Origin: Rhodomicrobium sp. Az07
Lineage (GTDB): Bacteria > Pseudomonadota > Alphaproteobacteria > Rhizobiales > Rhodomicrobiaceae
NCBI RefSeq assembly: GCF_018619475.1
Contig: NZ_JAHFZG010000011.1
Coordinates: 51,028 to 115,027, forward strand
DNA: 64,000 bases
Reading direction: 5' to 3'
Shown one piece after another: positions 23,765 to 33,616 of the stretch. The translations under genes and the position numbers were made by a program. Every line of letters starts with the position of its first letter. Position 1 is the first letter of the stretch. A model generated the notes under the pieces. It saw nothing but the letters and a program-made list of their open reading frames with translations. It did no database searches and was not told the DNA's origin.

Positions 23765-24133
23765 ATGATACAGATGCAAACTAATCTGGAAGTCGCCGAT
23801 AACAGCGGCGCGCGCCGGGTCATGTGCATCAAGGTGCTCGGCGGCTCGATGCGTCGGACGGCCACGATTGGCGACGTCATCGTCGTCAGCGTCAAGGAAG
23901 CCATCCCGAAGGGTCGCGTGAAAAAGGGCCAGGTGATGAAGGCGGTGATCGTGCGCACGTCGTTTCCGGTGCGCCGTCCCGATGGCAGCGTGATCCGTTT
24001 CGACTCGAACGCCGCCGTGCTCATCAACAACCAGCGCGAGCCGATCGGTACGCGCATCTTCGGACCGGTGCCGCGCGAACTCCGCGCCAAGCAGCATATG
24101 AAAATCATCTCGCTCGCGCCTGAGGTGCTGTAA
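23765..24133 (+). CDS. rplN: 50S ribosomal protein L14
   Basis: A 122-residue protein at the subunit interface. It shows [40 protein letters not shown] and [13 protein letters not shown]. The stop overlaps the rplX start by one base. Confidence 0.97.
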   Translation: MIQMQTNLEVADNSGARRVMCIKVLGGSMRRTATIGDVIVVSVKEAIPKGRVKKGQVMKAVIVRTSFPVRRPDGSVIRFDSNAAVLINNQREPIGTRIFGPVPRELRAKQHMKIISLAPEVL

Positions 24134-24459
24134 TGACGCAGCCTAAGCTGAAAATCAAAAAGGGCGACAAGGTTGTCGTCCTTGCCGGCCGCGACAAGGG
24201 CAAGCACGGCGAAGTGGTGAAGGTGTTCCCGACGGAAAATCGCGCCGTGGTTCAGGGCGTGAACGTCGTTCAACGTCACCAGAAGCAGTCGGCTGCGCAG
24301 GAAGGCGGCATCGTCGCCAAGGAAGCGCCTATCCATATTTCGAATATCGCGCTGGAAGATCCGAAGGATGGATCGGCCACGCGCATCGGTTTTAAAATCC
24401 TGGAAGACGGGCGCAAGGTGCGGGTCGCCAAGCGTTCGGGCGAGACGATCGATGACTAA
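24133..24459 (+). CDS. rplX: 50S ribosomal protein L24
   Basis: A 108-residue assembly-initiator protein with a KOW motif ([21 protein letters not shown]). [17 protein letters not shown] and [15 protein letters not shown] follow. Its end overlaps rplE by 8 nt. Confidence 0.97.
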   Translation: MTQPKLKIKKGDKVVVLAGRDKGKHGEVVKVFPTENRAVVQGVNVVQRHQKQSAAQEGGIVAKEAPIHISNIALEDPKDGSATRIGFKILEDGRKVRVAKRSGETIDD

Positions 24460-25024
24460 TCAAGCGGAAGCCACGAACGGGTACGTGCCCCGGCTCAAGA
24501 CACGCTACATCGAGGTCGCGCGTCCGGCCCTGATGGAAGAATTCAAGTACTCGAACCCCATGCGGGTTCCCGAGATCACGAAGGTTGTGCTCAATATGGG
24601 CATCGGCGAGGCAACGGCCGACCGCAAGAAGGTCGAGCAGGCGACGCGCGACCTGACGCTCATCGCCGGCCAGAAACCGGTCATGACCAAGTCGCGCAAG
24701 TCCATTGCGGGCTTCAAGCTCCGCGAAGACATGGCGATCGGCTGCAAGGTCACGCTTCGCAAGGCTCGCATGTACGAGTTCCTCGACAGGCTCGTCACCA
24801 TCGCCCTGCCCCGCGTCAAGGACTTTCGCGGCCTGAATGCGAAGAGCTTCGACGGACGCGGCAATTATGCGATGGGCATCAAGGAGCACATCGTTTTCCC
24901 GGAAATCGACTACGACAAGGTCGAGCAGATCTGGGGCATGGACATCATCGTGTGCACCACGGCCGAGACTGACGACGAGGCCCGCGCACTTCTGAAACAA
25001 TTCAACTTCCCGTTCCGGCAGTAG
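24452..25024 (+). CDS. rplE: 50S ribosomal protein L5
   Basis: A 190-residue 5S rRNA-binding central protuberance protein. Starts [19 protein letters not shown], then [38 protein letters not shown] and [16 protein letters not shown]. The start overlapping the rplX stop implies translational coupling. Confidence 0.97.
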   Translation: MTNQAEATNGYVPRLKTRYIEVARPALMEEFKYSNPMRVPEITKVVLNMGIGEATADRKKVEQATRDLTLIAGQKPVMTKSRKSIAGFKLREDMAIGCKVTLRKARMYEFLDRLVTIALPRVKDFRGLNAKSFDGRGNYAMGIKEHIVFPEIDYDKVEQIWGMDIIVCTTAETDDEARALLKQFNFPFRQ

Positions 25025-25041
25025 GGCGAGGGAGGAGCACT

Positions 25042-25347
25042 ATGGCTAAGACAGGCATGATCGAGCGCAACAACAAGCGTCGGCGCATAGCGGCGCGTGA
25101 TGCCGAGAAGCGCTCGGAGCTCAAAGCAATCGCGACCGACAGGGATCTGCCGATGGAGGAGCGCTTCGCCGCGCGCCTCAAGCTCGCGCAGCTTCCGCGG
25201 AATGGCTCGCCGACGCGCATTCGTAATCGCTGCGAGGTAACGGGACGTCCGCGCGGTTTTTACCGCAAGCTGAAGATGTCGCGTATCGCGCTTCGCGAAC
25301 TGGGCAATCAGGGACTTATCCCCGGTTTGTTAAAGTCGAGCTGGTAG
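25042..25347 (+). CDS. rpsN: 30S ribosomal protein S14 (zinc-free type)
   Basis: A 101-residue S14 of the long form that lacks the CX2C zinc knuckles. It shows [20 protein letters not shown] and [24 protein letters not shown]. Spaced 17 nt after rplE. Confidence 0.97.
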   Translation: MAKTGMIERNNKRRRIAARDAEKRSELKAIATDRDLPMEERFAARLKLAQLPRNGSPTRIRNRCEVTGRPRGFYRKLKMSRIALRELGNQGLIPGLLKSSW

Positions 25348-25360
25348 GGATCACAGAGCA

Positions 25361-25759
25361 ATGACGGTTTCCGATCCACTGGGCGATATGCTGACGCGGA
25401 TTCGCAATGCGCAGATGCGCAGCAGGCCCAAGGTTTCGACCCCTGCGTCGAAGCTGCGCGCACGCGTCCTCGACGTTCTCCGGGAAGAAGGCTACATCCG
25501 CGGCTATGCCGAGATCGAGTATGGCGGTGGCAAGACTGAATTCGAGATCGAGCTGAAATATTATGATGGCGCTCCCGTCATTCGTGATATCAAGCGCGTC
25601 TCCACCCCCGGCCGCCGCGTCTATTCGAGTGTGCAGGATTTGCCGACCATCGCAAACGGTCTCGGCGTTGCGATCCTCTCTACGCCGAAGGGCGTGATGT
25701 CGGATACGCGCGCCCGGGCCGAGAATGTCGGTGGCGAGATTTTGTGCAGCGTGTTCTAA
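25361..25759 (+). CDS. rpsH: 30S ribosomal protein S8
   Basis: A 132-residue 16S-binding protein; in E. coli it represses the spc operon. It shows [21 protein letters not shown], then ISKPGRR-like [15 protein letters not shown] and [21 protein letters not shown]. Confidence 0.97.
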   Translation: MTVSDPLGDMLTRIRNAQMRSRPKVSTPASKLRARVLDVLREEGYIRGYAEIEYGGGKTEFEIELKYYDGAPVIRDIKRVSTPGRRVYSSVQDLPTIANGLGVAILSTPKGVMSDTRARAENVGGEILCSVF

Positions 25760-25860
25760 GCCAAGGCTGGAGCACGACAGCGAAGTTTTCTGAACGGCCG
25801 GCGAGACGCTCATAGGCGGTCTTGGCCGGAGCAGCAGGAAGAAGAAGAAGGTTTTGGACG

Positions 25861-26394
25861 ATGTCCCGAATTGGCAAGAAGCCGGTCCCCGTCCCGAAGA
25901 ACGTGACGGCGACGGTTGAAGGACAGACAGTGACGGTGAAGGGGCCGAAAGGTCAGCTTTCGCTCACCCTCGTCGATGACGTCGAGGTGAAGCTGGAAGA
26001 CGGTGCTATTTCCGTCAAGCCCAGAACCGACACCAAGCGTGCCCGCTCGATGTGGGGCATGTCGCGGTCGCTCGTGGAAAACCTCGTTGTCGGCACGACA
26101 AACGGTTTCACCCGCACGCTCGAAATCACCGGCGTCGGTTATCGCGCCGCGATGGACGGCAAGGCGCTGAAGCTCCAGCTTGGCTACAGCCATGACGTGA
26201 TGTATTCCATCCCGGAAGGCATTAATATTGTCGTCCCGAAGCCGACCGAGATTACGATCTCCGGCATCGAGAAGGACAAGGTCGGCCAGGTAGCGGCTGA
26301 AATTCGCGGGTTCCGCGGTCCCGAGCCTTACAAGGGCAAGGGCGTTCGCTATCAGGGCGAGTACATTCAGCGCAAAGAAGGCAAGAAGAAGTAA
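25861..26394 (+). CDS. rplF: 50S ribosomal protein L6
   Basis: A 177-residue protein near the factor-binding site. Starts [21 protein letters not shown]; the C-terminal domain carries [30 protein letters not shown]. The ATG at 25861 is chosen by family N-terminus; the frame remains open upstream. A 101-nt gap separates it from rpsH. Confidence 0.97.
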   Translation: MSRIGKKPVPVPKNVTATVEGQTVTVKGPKGQLSLTLVDDVEVKLEDGAISVKPRTDTKRARSMWGMSRSLVENLVVGTTNGFTRTLEITGVGYRAAMDGKALKLQLGYSHDVMYSIPEGINIVVPKPTEITISGIEKDKVGQVAAEIRGFRGPEPYKGKGVRYQGEYIQRKEGKKK

Positions 26395-26403
26395 GGACGA
26401 ACG

Positions 26404-26766
26404 ATGGCCTCTCCGCTCTCCAGTTACGATCGCCGCAAGGCTCGCGTTCGTCGCAGCCTGCGCCGGGCGCAGGGCGACCGTCCTCGCCTGTCCGTGTTCC
26501 GCTCGTCGAAGAATATCTACGCTCAGATCATCGACGACACCAAGGGATGCACGCTCGCTTCGGCTTCGAGCCTCGACGCCGAGTTCAAGAGCAGCCTGTC
26601 GAAAGGCACCGATGTCGCCGCAGCTGCGGCGGTTGGCAAGCTCGTCGCGGAACGCGCGATCAAGGCCGGCATCAAGGATGTCGTCTTCGATCGCGGCGGC
26701 TACATGTATCATGGGCGCGTCAAGGCGCTCGCAGACGCCGCTCGCGAAGCCGGGTTGAACTTCTAA
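26404..26766 (+). CDS. rplR: 50S ribosomal protein L18
   Basis: A 120-residue 5S rRNA binder. It shows [61 protein letters not shown]. Nine nt after rplF. Confidence 0.97.
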   Translation: MASPLSSYDRRKARVRRSLRRAQGDRPRLSVFRSSKNIYAQIIDDTKGCTLASASSLDAEFKSSLSKGTDVAAAAAVGKLVAERAIKAGIKDVVFDRGGYMYHGRVKALADAAREAGLNF

Positions 26767-26813
26767 ATATACGCCTCGGGCCTCCGGTCTGAGACAAATG
26801 AAAGGGTACGCTC

Positions 26814-27395
26814 GTGGCTCGTGATCCACGTGAAAGAGGCAGAGAACGGGACCGCGACGATCGCGACAGCGAATTCGTGGACAAGCTCGTTCATATCAAC
26901 CGCGTCGCCAAGGTGGTGAAGGGCGGTCGTCGCTTCGGTTTTGCCGCTCTCGTCGTCGTCGGCGACCAGAAGGGCCGCGTCGGCTTCGGCCATGGCAAGG
27001 CGCGTGAAGTGCCGGACGCCATCAAGAAGGCGACTGACGCCGCGAAGCGCAGCCTCATCCGCGTTCCGCTGCGCGAAGGCCGCACGTTGCATCATGACGT
27101 GCATGGCCATCACGGTGCGGGCAAAGTGTTCCTCCGCGCGGCGCCTCCCGGCACCGGCATCATCGCGGGCGGCCCGATGCGCGCCGTCTTCGAGACGCTG
27201 GGCGTTCAGGACGTCGTGGCGAAGTCGATCGGCACGTCGAACCCCTACAACATGGTTCGTGCCACGTTCGACGCGCTCAAGCATGAAGACAGCCCGCGCG
27301 GCGTCGCGGCGCGTCGCGGCAAGAAGGTGAGCGAGATCGTGACCCGCCGTCGTGACGGCGCAGAAGGCCAAGCCTCCGCTCAGGCTGAGGCGTAA
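26814..27395 (+). CDS. rpsE: 30S ribosomal protein S5
   Basis: A 193-residue decoding-fidelity protein with a GTG start. The N-terminus is an Arg/Asp/Glu-rich extension ([20 protein letters not shown]) before the core [39 protein letters not shown] and [15 protein letters not shown] complete the match. The charged extension resembles the S3 tail in composition. Confidence 0.96.
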   Translation: MARDPRERGRERDRDDRDSEFVDKLVHINRVAKVVKGGRRFGFAALVVVGDQKGRVGFGHGKAREVPDAIKKATDAAKRSLIRVPLREGRTLHHDVHGHHGAGKVFLRAAPPGTGIIAGGPMRAVFETLGVQDVVAKSIGTSNPYNMVRATFDALKHEDSPRGVAARRGKKVSEIVTRRRDGAEGQASAQAEA

Positions 27396-27406
27396 GGGAG
27401 GCGATC

Positions 27407-27628
27407 ATGGCGGAAGCGAAGAAGACGCTCACCATCGAGCAGATCGGCAGCCCGATCCGCAGGCCATTCGATCAGCGCGAGACGCTGATCGGCCTTGGCC
27501 TGAACAAGATGCACCGCCGCAAGGTCGTGGTCGATAATCCGGCCATCCGCGGCATGATCAACAAGGTTTCGCATCTCGTGCGCATCGTTGAAGAAAACGG
27601 TGTGCCGGTGGACGCAAAAAAGCGATAA
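27407..27628 (+). CDS. rpmD: 50S ribosomal protein L30
   Basis: A 73-residue protein showing [32 protein letters not shown] and [14 protein letters not shown]. Normal bacterial length and position between rpsE and rplO. Confidence 0.96.
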   Translation: MAEAKKTLTIEQIGSPIRRPFDQRETLIGLGLNKMHRRKVVVDNPAIRGMINKVSHLVRIVEENGVPVDAKKR

Positions 27629-27661
27629 GGGAAGCGCAACGCGCGGCCCGGAGACGGAATT

Positions 27662-28213
27662 ATGAAGCTGAACGAGTTGAGAGACAATCCTGGCGCCACG
27701 AAGGACCGCATCCGCGTCGGTCGCGGCATCGGCTCCGGCAAGGGCAAGACGGGCGGTCGCGGCGTCAAGGGTCAGAAGGCGCGCTCTGGCGTGGCCATCA
27801 AAGGCTTCGAAGGCGGCCAGATGCCCATCCATATGCGTCTGCCGAAGCGTGGCTTCAACAACATCTTCCGGCTCGACTTTGCCCACATCAACCTCGATCG
27901 CGTTCAGGAGGCCATCGATGCGGGCAAGCTCGACGCCTCCAGGGTGATCGATGCTGAAGCTCTCGTCGAGAGCGGCGCGCTCCGGCGCGAACGCGACGGC
28001 GTGCGGCTCCTCGCGCGCGGTGAAGTGAAGTCGAAGCTGGCCTTCAAGGTGGCGAAGGCTTCCGAAGCTGCGGTCAAGGCGGTCGAAGCTGCGGGCGGAT
28101 CGGTGGAAATTACCATGCCGCGCGAGGATCGCCTCGCCGGTGACGGCAAACGCGCGGTGCGTCGCCGGGCTGCGCTGGCGAAGCGCGAATCCCGTGCTTC
28201 AAAGGCAGACTGA
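27662..28213 (+). CDS. rplO: 50S ribosomal protein L15
   Basis: A 183-residue late-assembly protein. It shows [55 protein letters not shown]. The C-terminus is longer than in E. coli (about 144 residues), rich in Ala and Arg, which is usual in alphaproteobacteria. Confidence 0.97.
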   Translation: MKLNELRDNPGATKDRIRVGRGIGSGKGKTGGRGVKGQKARSGVAIKGFEGGQMPIHMRLPKRGFNNIFRLDFAHINLDRVQEAIDAGKLDASRVIDAEALVESGALRRERDGVRLLARGEVKSKLAFKVAKASEAAVKAVEAAGGSVEITMPREDRLAGDGKRAVRRRAALAKRESRASKAD

Positions 28214-28352
28214 TTTTGGCCGCGCTACGTTCCACGACGCCGGATCGTTCGCACGGCTCTGTGAGCTTAAACAGTGACGAATTAACGAGCTAAACTCGCG
28301 CAGACGCTCCGGGCGCACCCGCGCCCAAAGCGCCGCAACCGGAGTCGCAGTC

Positions 28353-29675
28353 ATGGTTTCCGCAGCGGAACAACTCGCCGCTAACCTCAAGTTTTCGACG
28401 TTCGCAAAGGCCGGTGAACTCAAGCAGCGGCTTTTGTTCACGCTCGCCGCATTGCTGATCTATCGGCTCGGCACGTTCATCCCGTTGCCCGGGATCGACA
28501 CGACGCTGCTCGCGAAGCTGTTCGAAAGCGCCCCGAACACCGTGTTCGGGATGCTGAACGTGTTCTCGGGCGGCGCGCTTTCCCGTTCGGCGATCTTCCT
28601 TCTGAACATCATGCCGTATATCACGGCGTCGATCATCATTCAGTTGCTGACGTCCGTTGTTCCGACGCTGGAAGCGCTGAAGAAGGAAGGCGAGTCCGGC
28701 CGAAAGCAAATAAACCAGTACACGCGATATCTGACCGTGCTGATCGCGACGGTACAGGCGACGCTGACGGCGCAGGGGCTGAACAGCTCGGCGCTCGAAC
28801 CCGGCTGGTTCTTCCAGCTCACGACGGTCGTTTCGCTCGTGGGCGGCACGATGTTCCTCGTGTGGCTCGGCGAACAGATCACGGCCCGCGGCATCGGCAA
28901 CGGCGCATCGCTCATCATCTTCGCGGGCATCGTGGCGGAAATGCCGACCGCGCTCTATCGCATCCTCGAACAGGGCCGCAGCGGTGTGCTTTCGCCTGCT
29001 GTCATCCTCGGGCTGTTCGTGATGATGGTTGCGGTTGTGACGGTCGTGGTGTTCTTCGAACGGGCGCAGCGCAAGCTGACGATTCAGTATCCGAAGCGGC
29101 AGGTCGGCAACCGCATGTTCCAGGGCGACAGCTCGCATCTTCCGCTGAAGCTGAATGCCTCGGGCGTTATCCCGCCGATCTTTGCGTCGACGCTTCTCTA
29201 TCTGCCCGCGACGATCGAGCAGATTGTCGGCAAGTCTTCGGAGACGCTGAACCAGGTGCTCCCGTATTTCGGGCCGGGCCAACCGCTTCATATCCTGTTC
29301 TACATCGCGCTGATCGTCTTCTTCTGCTTCTTCTATACGCCGATCGTCATCAACCCGAAGGACACGGCCGAGAACCTCAAGAAGTATGGCGGCTTCATAC
29401 CCGGCATTCGACCCGGCCAGCGCACGGCGGAATATATCGACTACGTGATGACCCGCATCACGCTCGTTGGGGCGGCCTATGTGTCGGCGGTGTGTATCTT
29501 GCCTGAAATTCTGTCCTATCAGATGCAGGCACCGTTCTACTTCGGCGGAACTTCGCTTCTGATCGTGGTCAGTGTCACCATGGATACGGTCGCACAGGTG
29601 CAGAGCCATCTTCTGGCGCATCAATATGAGGGCCTGATCAAGAAGGCGAAGCTTAGGGGAGCGAAACGTCGATGA
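28353..29675 (+). CDS. secY: Sec translocon subunit SecY
   Basis: A 440-residue protein-conducting channel with ten hydrophobic helices. The plug/TM2 region GIDTTLLAKLF, NIMPYITASIIIQLL and the cytosolic loop GVIPPIFASTLLYLP and the C-terminal GGTSLLIVVSVTMDTVAQVQSH are all diagnostic. It overlaps adk by 4 nt (ATGA). Confidence 0.98.
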   Translation: MVSAAEQLAANLKFSTFAKAGELKQRLLFTLAALLIYRLGTFIPLPGIDTTLLAKLFESAPNTVFGMLNVFSGGALSRSAIFLLNIMPYITASIIIQLLTSVVPTLEALKKEGESGRKQINQYTRYLTVLIATVQATLTAQGLNSSALEPGWFFQLTTVVSLVGGTMFLVWLGEQITARGIGNGASLIIFAGIVAEMPTALYRILEQGRSGVLSPAVILGLFVMMVAVVTVVVFFERAQRKLTIQYPKRQVGNRMFQGDSSHLPLKLNASGVIPPIFASTLLYLPATIEQIVGKSSETLNQVLPYFGPGQPLHILFYIALIVFFCFFYTPIVINPKDTAENLKKYGGFIPGIRPGQRTAEYIDYVMTRITLVGAAYVSAVCILPEILSYQMQAPFYFGGTSLLIVVSVTMDTVAQVQSHLLAHQYEGLIKKAKLRGAKRR

Positions 29676-30328
29676 ACATCATTCTGCTTGGCCCTCCCGG
29701 CTCCGGCAAAGGCACGCAGTCGAAATATCTGGAAGATAATTTCGGCCTCAAGCAGCTTTCGTCCGGAGACATGCTGCGGGCGGCCGTTTCGAACGGCACC
29801 GAAGTCGGCAAACTGGCGAAGTCCTATATGGAGAGTGGCCAGCTCGTTCCGGACGAAGTCGTCATGGGTGTGGTTTTCGAGACGCTGGAGAGCTTCCCGG
29901 CGGACAAGCCGGGGTTCATTCTCGACGGCTTCCCGCGGACGAATCAGCAGGCCGAGGAACTCGACGCGTTTCTCACGAAACACGGCAAGACGATCGGCGC
30001 AGTGATCCTCGTGGATGTACCGGACGATCTGCTCGTCAAGCGGATCGCAGGTCGCTTCACATGCGGAAGCTGCGGCGAGGTCTACAACGACTTCTTCCGT
30101 CTGCCGAAAGTCGAGAACACGTGCGACCGTTGTGGTAGCACCGCGTTCAAGCGGCGCTCGGACGACAAGCCGGAAACGGTGAAGGAGCGCCTCGATGTCT
30201 ACCACACGCAGACGAAGCCGCTGGTCGACTATTACAAGGCGCAGGGCAAGCTGAAGACGGTGAACGGCGACGCGCCGATCGAAACTGTAACGCGTCAGAT
30301 GAACGACATCCTGGGCGCGGCGGGCTGA
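29672..30328 (+). CDS. adk: Adenylate kinase (zinc LID type)
   Basis: A 218-residue enzyme that interconverts ATP + AMP and 2 ADP. P-loop GPPGSGKGTQ is at residues 7-16, and the AMP-binding LSSGDMLRAAV and DGFPRT follow. The long LID carries four cysteines (C131, C134, C151, C154) in CGSCG and CDRCG, a structural zinc site. Translationally coupled to secY. Confidence 0.98.
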   Translation: MNIILLGPPGSGKGTQSKYLEDNFGLKQLSSGDMLRAAVSNGTEVGKLAKSYMESGQLVPDEVVMGVVFETLESFPADKPGFILDGFPRTNQQAEELDAFLTKHGKTIGAVILVDVPDDLLVKRIAGRFTCGSCGEVYNDFFRLPKVENTCDRCGSTAFKRRSDDKPETVKERLDVYHTQTKPLVDYYKAQGKLKTVNGDAPIETVTRQMNDILGAAG

Positions 30329-30349
30329 GGCCTCCGCGCATCATTCGAG

Positions 30350-30468
30350 GCGCAAGATCGTTCGCAGACTTTCTTGCGCATTGCGGCTGGACTAATTAGC
30401 AAAGGGTGACTATATTGGCGCCCTTGGCTCATGATCTGCGGTTGCCTGGAGGTTTTCGCCTCGCAGGC
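30350..30468 (+). other. Structured leader between adk and rpsM
   Basis: Two hairpins lie in the 203-nt gap. The first has arms GCGCAAGA (30350-30357) and TCTTGCGC (30372-30379). The second pairs GCCTGGAGG (30444-30452) with CCTCGCAGGC (30459-30468), with one bulged G. They may terminate the secY-adk transcript or regulate the alpha operon; the role is a guess. Confidence 0.35.
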
Positions 30469-30531
30469 GCCGTTGTCTTATTTTCGGTATGAGCGGACAC
30501 CCGCTCGAACTAGCAACACGACGAGGACCAC

Positions 30532-30900
30532 GTGGCACGTATCGCGGGTGTGAACATCCCTTCCAATAAGCGCGTTGAAATCAGCCTTCGCTATATCCAT
30601 GGCATCGGGGCGAGATTCGCGAAGGAAATCTGTGACAAGGTCAGCATCCCGGTGGAACGCCGGGTCAACGAGTTGAGCGACGCAGAGATCCTGCAAATCC
30701 GCGAAGTCATCGACCGCGACTATGTTGTCGAGGGCGATCTTCGTCGCGAAGTTGCGATGAACATCAAGCGGCTGATGGATTTGGGCTGCTATCGCGGCCT
30801 TCGGCATCGTCGCGGGCTGCCTGTACGCGGCCAGCGGACGCATACGAACGCGCGCACGCGGAAAGGTCCGGCCAAGCCTATCGCCGGTAAAAAGAAGTAA
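30532..30900 (+). CDS. rpsM: 30S ribosomal protein S13
   Basis: A 122-residue head protein with GTG start. It shows [20 protein letters not shown] and [27 protein letters not shown]. No rpmJ or infA precedes it, as is usual in alphaproteobacteria. First gene of the alpha operon. Confidence 0.97.
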   Translation: MARIAGVNIPSNKRVEISLRYIHGIGARFAKEICDKVSIPVERRVNELSDAEILQIREVIDRDYVVEGDLRREVAMNIKRLMDLGCYRGLRHRRGLPVRGQRTHTNARTRKGPAKPIAGKKK

Positions 30901-30989
30901 GGGCTGGCTTTGAAGGTGGCGCGGCCCGCTCACGGCGTTTCGTCGGATTGTGGGTCGCGTTGTAGCTTCGATTTTTTGGGACTGGGACG

Positions 30990-31379
30990 ATGGCGAAGGA
31001 AAAAGCGCGCGTCAAACGCCGCGAGAAGAAAAATATTGCATCGGGCGTTGCGCACGTGAATGCGAGCTTCAACAACACGATGATCACGATCACCGACGCG
31101 CAGGGCAACGCGATTTCCTGGTCGTCTTCGGGCGCGATGGGCTTCAAGGGTTCGCGCAAGTCGACGCCCTATGCAGCGCAGGTTGCGGCCGAAGATGCAG
31201 GCCGCAAGGCGCAGGAACACGGCATGCGCACGATCGAGATCGAAGTGAGCGGCCCCGGTTCGGGACGTGAGTCGGCTCTTCGCGCGCTCCAGGCCTGTGG
31301 CTTCCAGGTCACGTCGATCCGCGATGTGACCCCGATTCCGCACAATGGTTGCCGCCCGCGCAAGCGCCGTCGCGTTTAA
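30990..31379 (+). CDS. rpsK: 30S ribosomal protein S11
   Basis: A 129-residue platform protein. It shows [48 protein letters not shown] and the C-terminal [20 protein letters not shown] [15 protein letters not shown]. Confidence 0.97.
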   Translation: MAKEKARVKRREKKNIASGVAHVNASFNNTMITITDAQGNAISWSSSGAMGFKGSRKSTPYAAQVAAEDAGRKAQEHGMRTIEIEVSGPGSGRESALRALQACGFQVTSIRDVTPIPHNGCRPRKRRRV

Positions 31380-31518
31380 GTTGCGATGCCGGTCCGCCGA
31401 CGGAGCGATTGGCGCCCCGTTTCGATGAGCGGGTGCGAGGCGAGGCCAGGGCAAGCTTCGCATGAGTTAACGAGCGCGGGGAACCTCGCGTTCGATGCCG
31501 CCGTATAAGGAAAGAAAC

Positions 31519-32535
31519 GTGCTTAACAAGAATTGGCAGGATCTCATCAAGCCGGGCAAGATCAACGTGATCCCCGGTGCGAATCCGAAATACGTGGCTT
31601 CCATCGTCGCGGAGCCGCTTGAGCGCGGCTTCGGCCTGACGCTCGGCAACGCGCTTCGCCGCGTTCTGCTGTCGTCGCTTCAGGGCGGCGCGGTCACGAC
31701 AATTCACATCGACGGCGTGCTGCACGAATTCTCGTCCATCCCGGGCGTTCGCGAAGATGTCACCGACATCGTGCTGAACGTCAAGGAAGTCGCCCTCCGC
31801 ATCCATTCCGAGGGCGTGAAACGGATGGTGCTGCGCAAGGAAGGCCCCGGCGTGGCCCGCGCGCGCGACATCGACGCCGGTCCGGACGTTGAGATCCTCA
31901 ATCCCGACCACGTTCTCTGCACGCTCGACGAAGGCGCGACAGTTCGCATGGAACTGACCGCCGCCATCGGCAAGGGTTACGTGCCCGCCGAGCGCAATCG
32001 CCCGGACGACGCGCCAATCGGCCTCATTCCGGTCGACAGCCTCTACAGCCCGGTCAAGAAGGTCTCGTACCGCATCGCGAACACGCGCGAAGGGCAGATC
32101 CTCGATTACGACAAGCTGACGCTGGACGTCGAGACGAACGGCGCGGTGTCTCCGGAAGACGCGGTGGCGCTTGCGGCGCGCATCATTCAGGATCAGTTGT
32201 CGATCTTCGTGAATTTCGAAGAGCCGCGCAAGGAAGTCGCCGAGGAGCGCATCCCGCAACTCGAATTCAATGCGGCGTTGCTCAAGAAGGTCGACGAACT
32301 CGAGCTTTCGGTGCGTTCGGCGAACTGCCTGAAGAACGACAACATCGTCTACATCGGCGATCTCATCCAGAAGACCGAAGCGGAGATGTTGCGCACGCCG
32401 AATTTCGGGCGTAAGTCTCTGAACGAAATCAAAGAGGTGCTCGCCGGCATGGGGCTGCATCTCGGCATGGAAGTCCCGAACTGGCCGCCGGAGAACATCG
32501 AAGAACTGGCGAAGCGCTTCGAGGACCATTACTAG
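31519..32535 (+). CDS. rpoA: RNA polymerase alpha subunit
   Basis: A 338-residue subunit that scaffolds polymerase assembly and binds UP elements and activators through its C-terminal domain. I choose the GTG at 31519 because AAGGAAAG lies just upstream and the family N-terminus (MIQKNWQELIKP) matches [14 protein letters not shown] from there. An ATG 24 nt upstream lacks this support. It shows [20 protein letters not shown] and the alpha-[23 protein letters not shown] segment. Confidence 0.96.
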   Translation: MLNKNWQDLIKPGKINVIPGANPKYVASIVAEPLERGFGLTLGNALRRVLLSSLQGGAVTTIHIDGVLHEFSSIPGVREDVTDIVLNVKEVALRIHSEGVKRMVLRKEGPGVARARDIDAGPDVEILNPDHVLCTLDEGATVRMELTAAIGKGYVPAERNRPDDAPIGLIPVDSLYSPVKKVSYRIANTREGQILDYDKLTLDVETNGAVSPEDAVALAARIIQDQLSIFVNFEEPRKEVAEERIPQLEFNAALLKKVDELELSVRSANCLKNDNIVYIGDLIQKTEAEMLRTPNFGRKSLNEIKEVLAGMGLHLGMEVPNWPPENIEELAKRFEDHY

Positions 32536-32695
32536 ATCGGCCTGTGCGTCAAATCGGAGATGATTGGACGCTGAGAACCTGATCGACACCCAAGACTTGC
32601 AGCGTGGTGCCGCGCCTGATGTACGGTACGACGCTGTAACAGACCAATCAGACCGCGGGGCGCAGTCCGGCGCGGCGAAGTTTGAGGACGAGACA

Positions 32696-33118
32696 ATGCG
32701 TCACCGTAGATCCGGTCGTAAATTCAATCGCACGGCGAGCCACCGTCAGGCCATGTTCGCCAATATGGCCGCTGCTCTCATCAAGCACGAGCAGATCGTG
32801 ACCACCCTGCCGAAGGCGAAGGATCTGCGCGGCGTCGTCGAGGCGCTGATCACGCTCGCGAAGCGCGGCGATCTGCATGCGCGCCGCGTGGTGGCGTCCC
32901 GCCTTCGCGACGAAACGCAATTGGCGAAGCTGTTTGCAACGCTCGCTCCGCGCTATGCGGATCGTCCGGGCGGTTATACCCGCGTTCTGAAAGCTGGCTT
33001 CCGCTATGGCGACAATGCGCCGCTCGCGGTCATCGAGCTTGTGGATCGCGACGTCAATGCTAAGGGGCTGGATTCCGGTCCCGTGCAAGACGTCGAGGAC
33101 GAAGCGGAAGCGGCGTAA
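32696..33118 (+). CDS. rplQ: 50S ribosomal protein L17
   Basis: A 140-residue protein near the tunnel exit. It shows [43 protein letters not shown] and [20 protein letters not shown]. Last gene of the ribosomal supercluster; a strong terminator follows. Confidence 0.97.
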   Translation: MRHRRSGRKFNRTASHRQAMFANMAAALIKHEQIVTTLPKAKDLRGVVEALITLAKRGDLHARRVVASRLRDETQLAKLFATLAPRYADRPGGYTRVLKAGFRYGDNAPLAVIELVDRDVNAKGLDSGPVQDVEDEAEAA

Positions 33119-33616
33119 GCCGGTCTACCGAGCGGCAGGCGCGGATTCGCAGGCTGCGAGACACGTTTCAGAAGTTTAGTTTCCGGCCGCGCGATCGATG
33201 CGCGGCCTTTTCTTTGCATCCGGGGCGTCGGACTTTGATCGCAAGGTGAGAAGGCCGACGCGACGCAGACACCCGCCCAAGAAGTTGGACGTGGGTTGCT
33301 TGCGATAACTCGTCATCCTCCCAAGCCTTGATGAGCGTTCGATTTTCTGTCCGCGCGATGTCTTTCTGCCCCGCATGCAAAGCGTCAGGGGAGAAGCTGT
33401 GCACGCAAGCAAATCCCTTGTGCGCTTCGTCGATCTGCGGTCTTCGCGCCACTTTTCGCAATTCGATGCATTTTTGCGGCACAGACCCGACGATCTTTCA
33501 TCACGGATCGGTTATCTTCGGCGCGACCATCGGCGCAGCGAGCGATTCTCACGCGCCCAATCATAACAATCGCGAAGGTAGCGGCGGAGAACGCCCCCGC
33601 GCAGGAGGGACTCGGA
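33119..33616. other. Intergenic region between rplQ and frdA
   Basis: About 500 bases without a supported gene. It holds the rplQ terminator at its left end and presumably the frd promoter at its right. I searched by eye for an FNR/FixK palindrome (TTGAT-N4-ATCAA) and found none that fits. Confidence 0.45.
33185..33215 (+). terminator. Rho-independent terminator after rplQ
   Basis: Perfect 8-bp stem GGCCGCGC / GCGCGGCC with a 7-nt loop GATCGAT, immediately followed by TTTTCTTT. It is a textbook intrinsic terminator closing the alpha operon. Confidence 0.88.

Noticed and set aside
28290..29624. 444-residue minus-strand frame over secY
   Set aside because: Antisense shadow of secY with no hydrophobic or domain pattern.
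33300..33616. FNR/FixK site upstream of frdA
   Set aside because: TTGAT occurs, but without a matching ATCAA at the right spacing.
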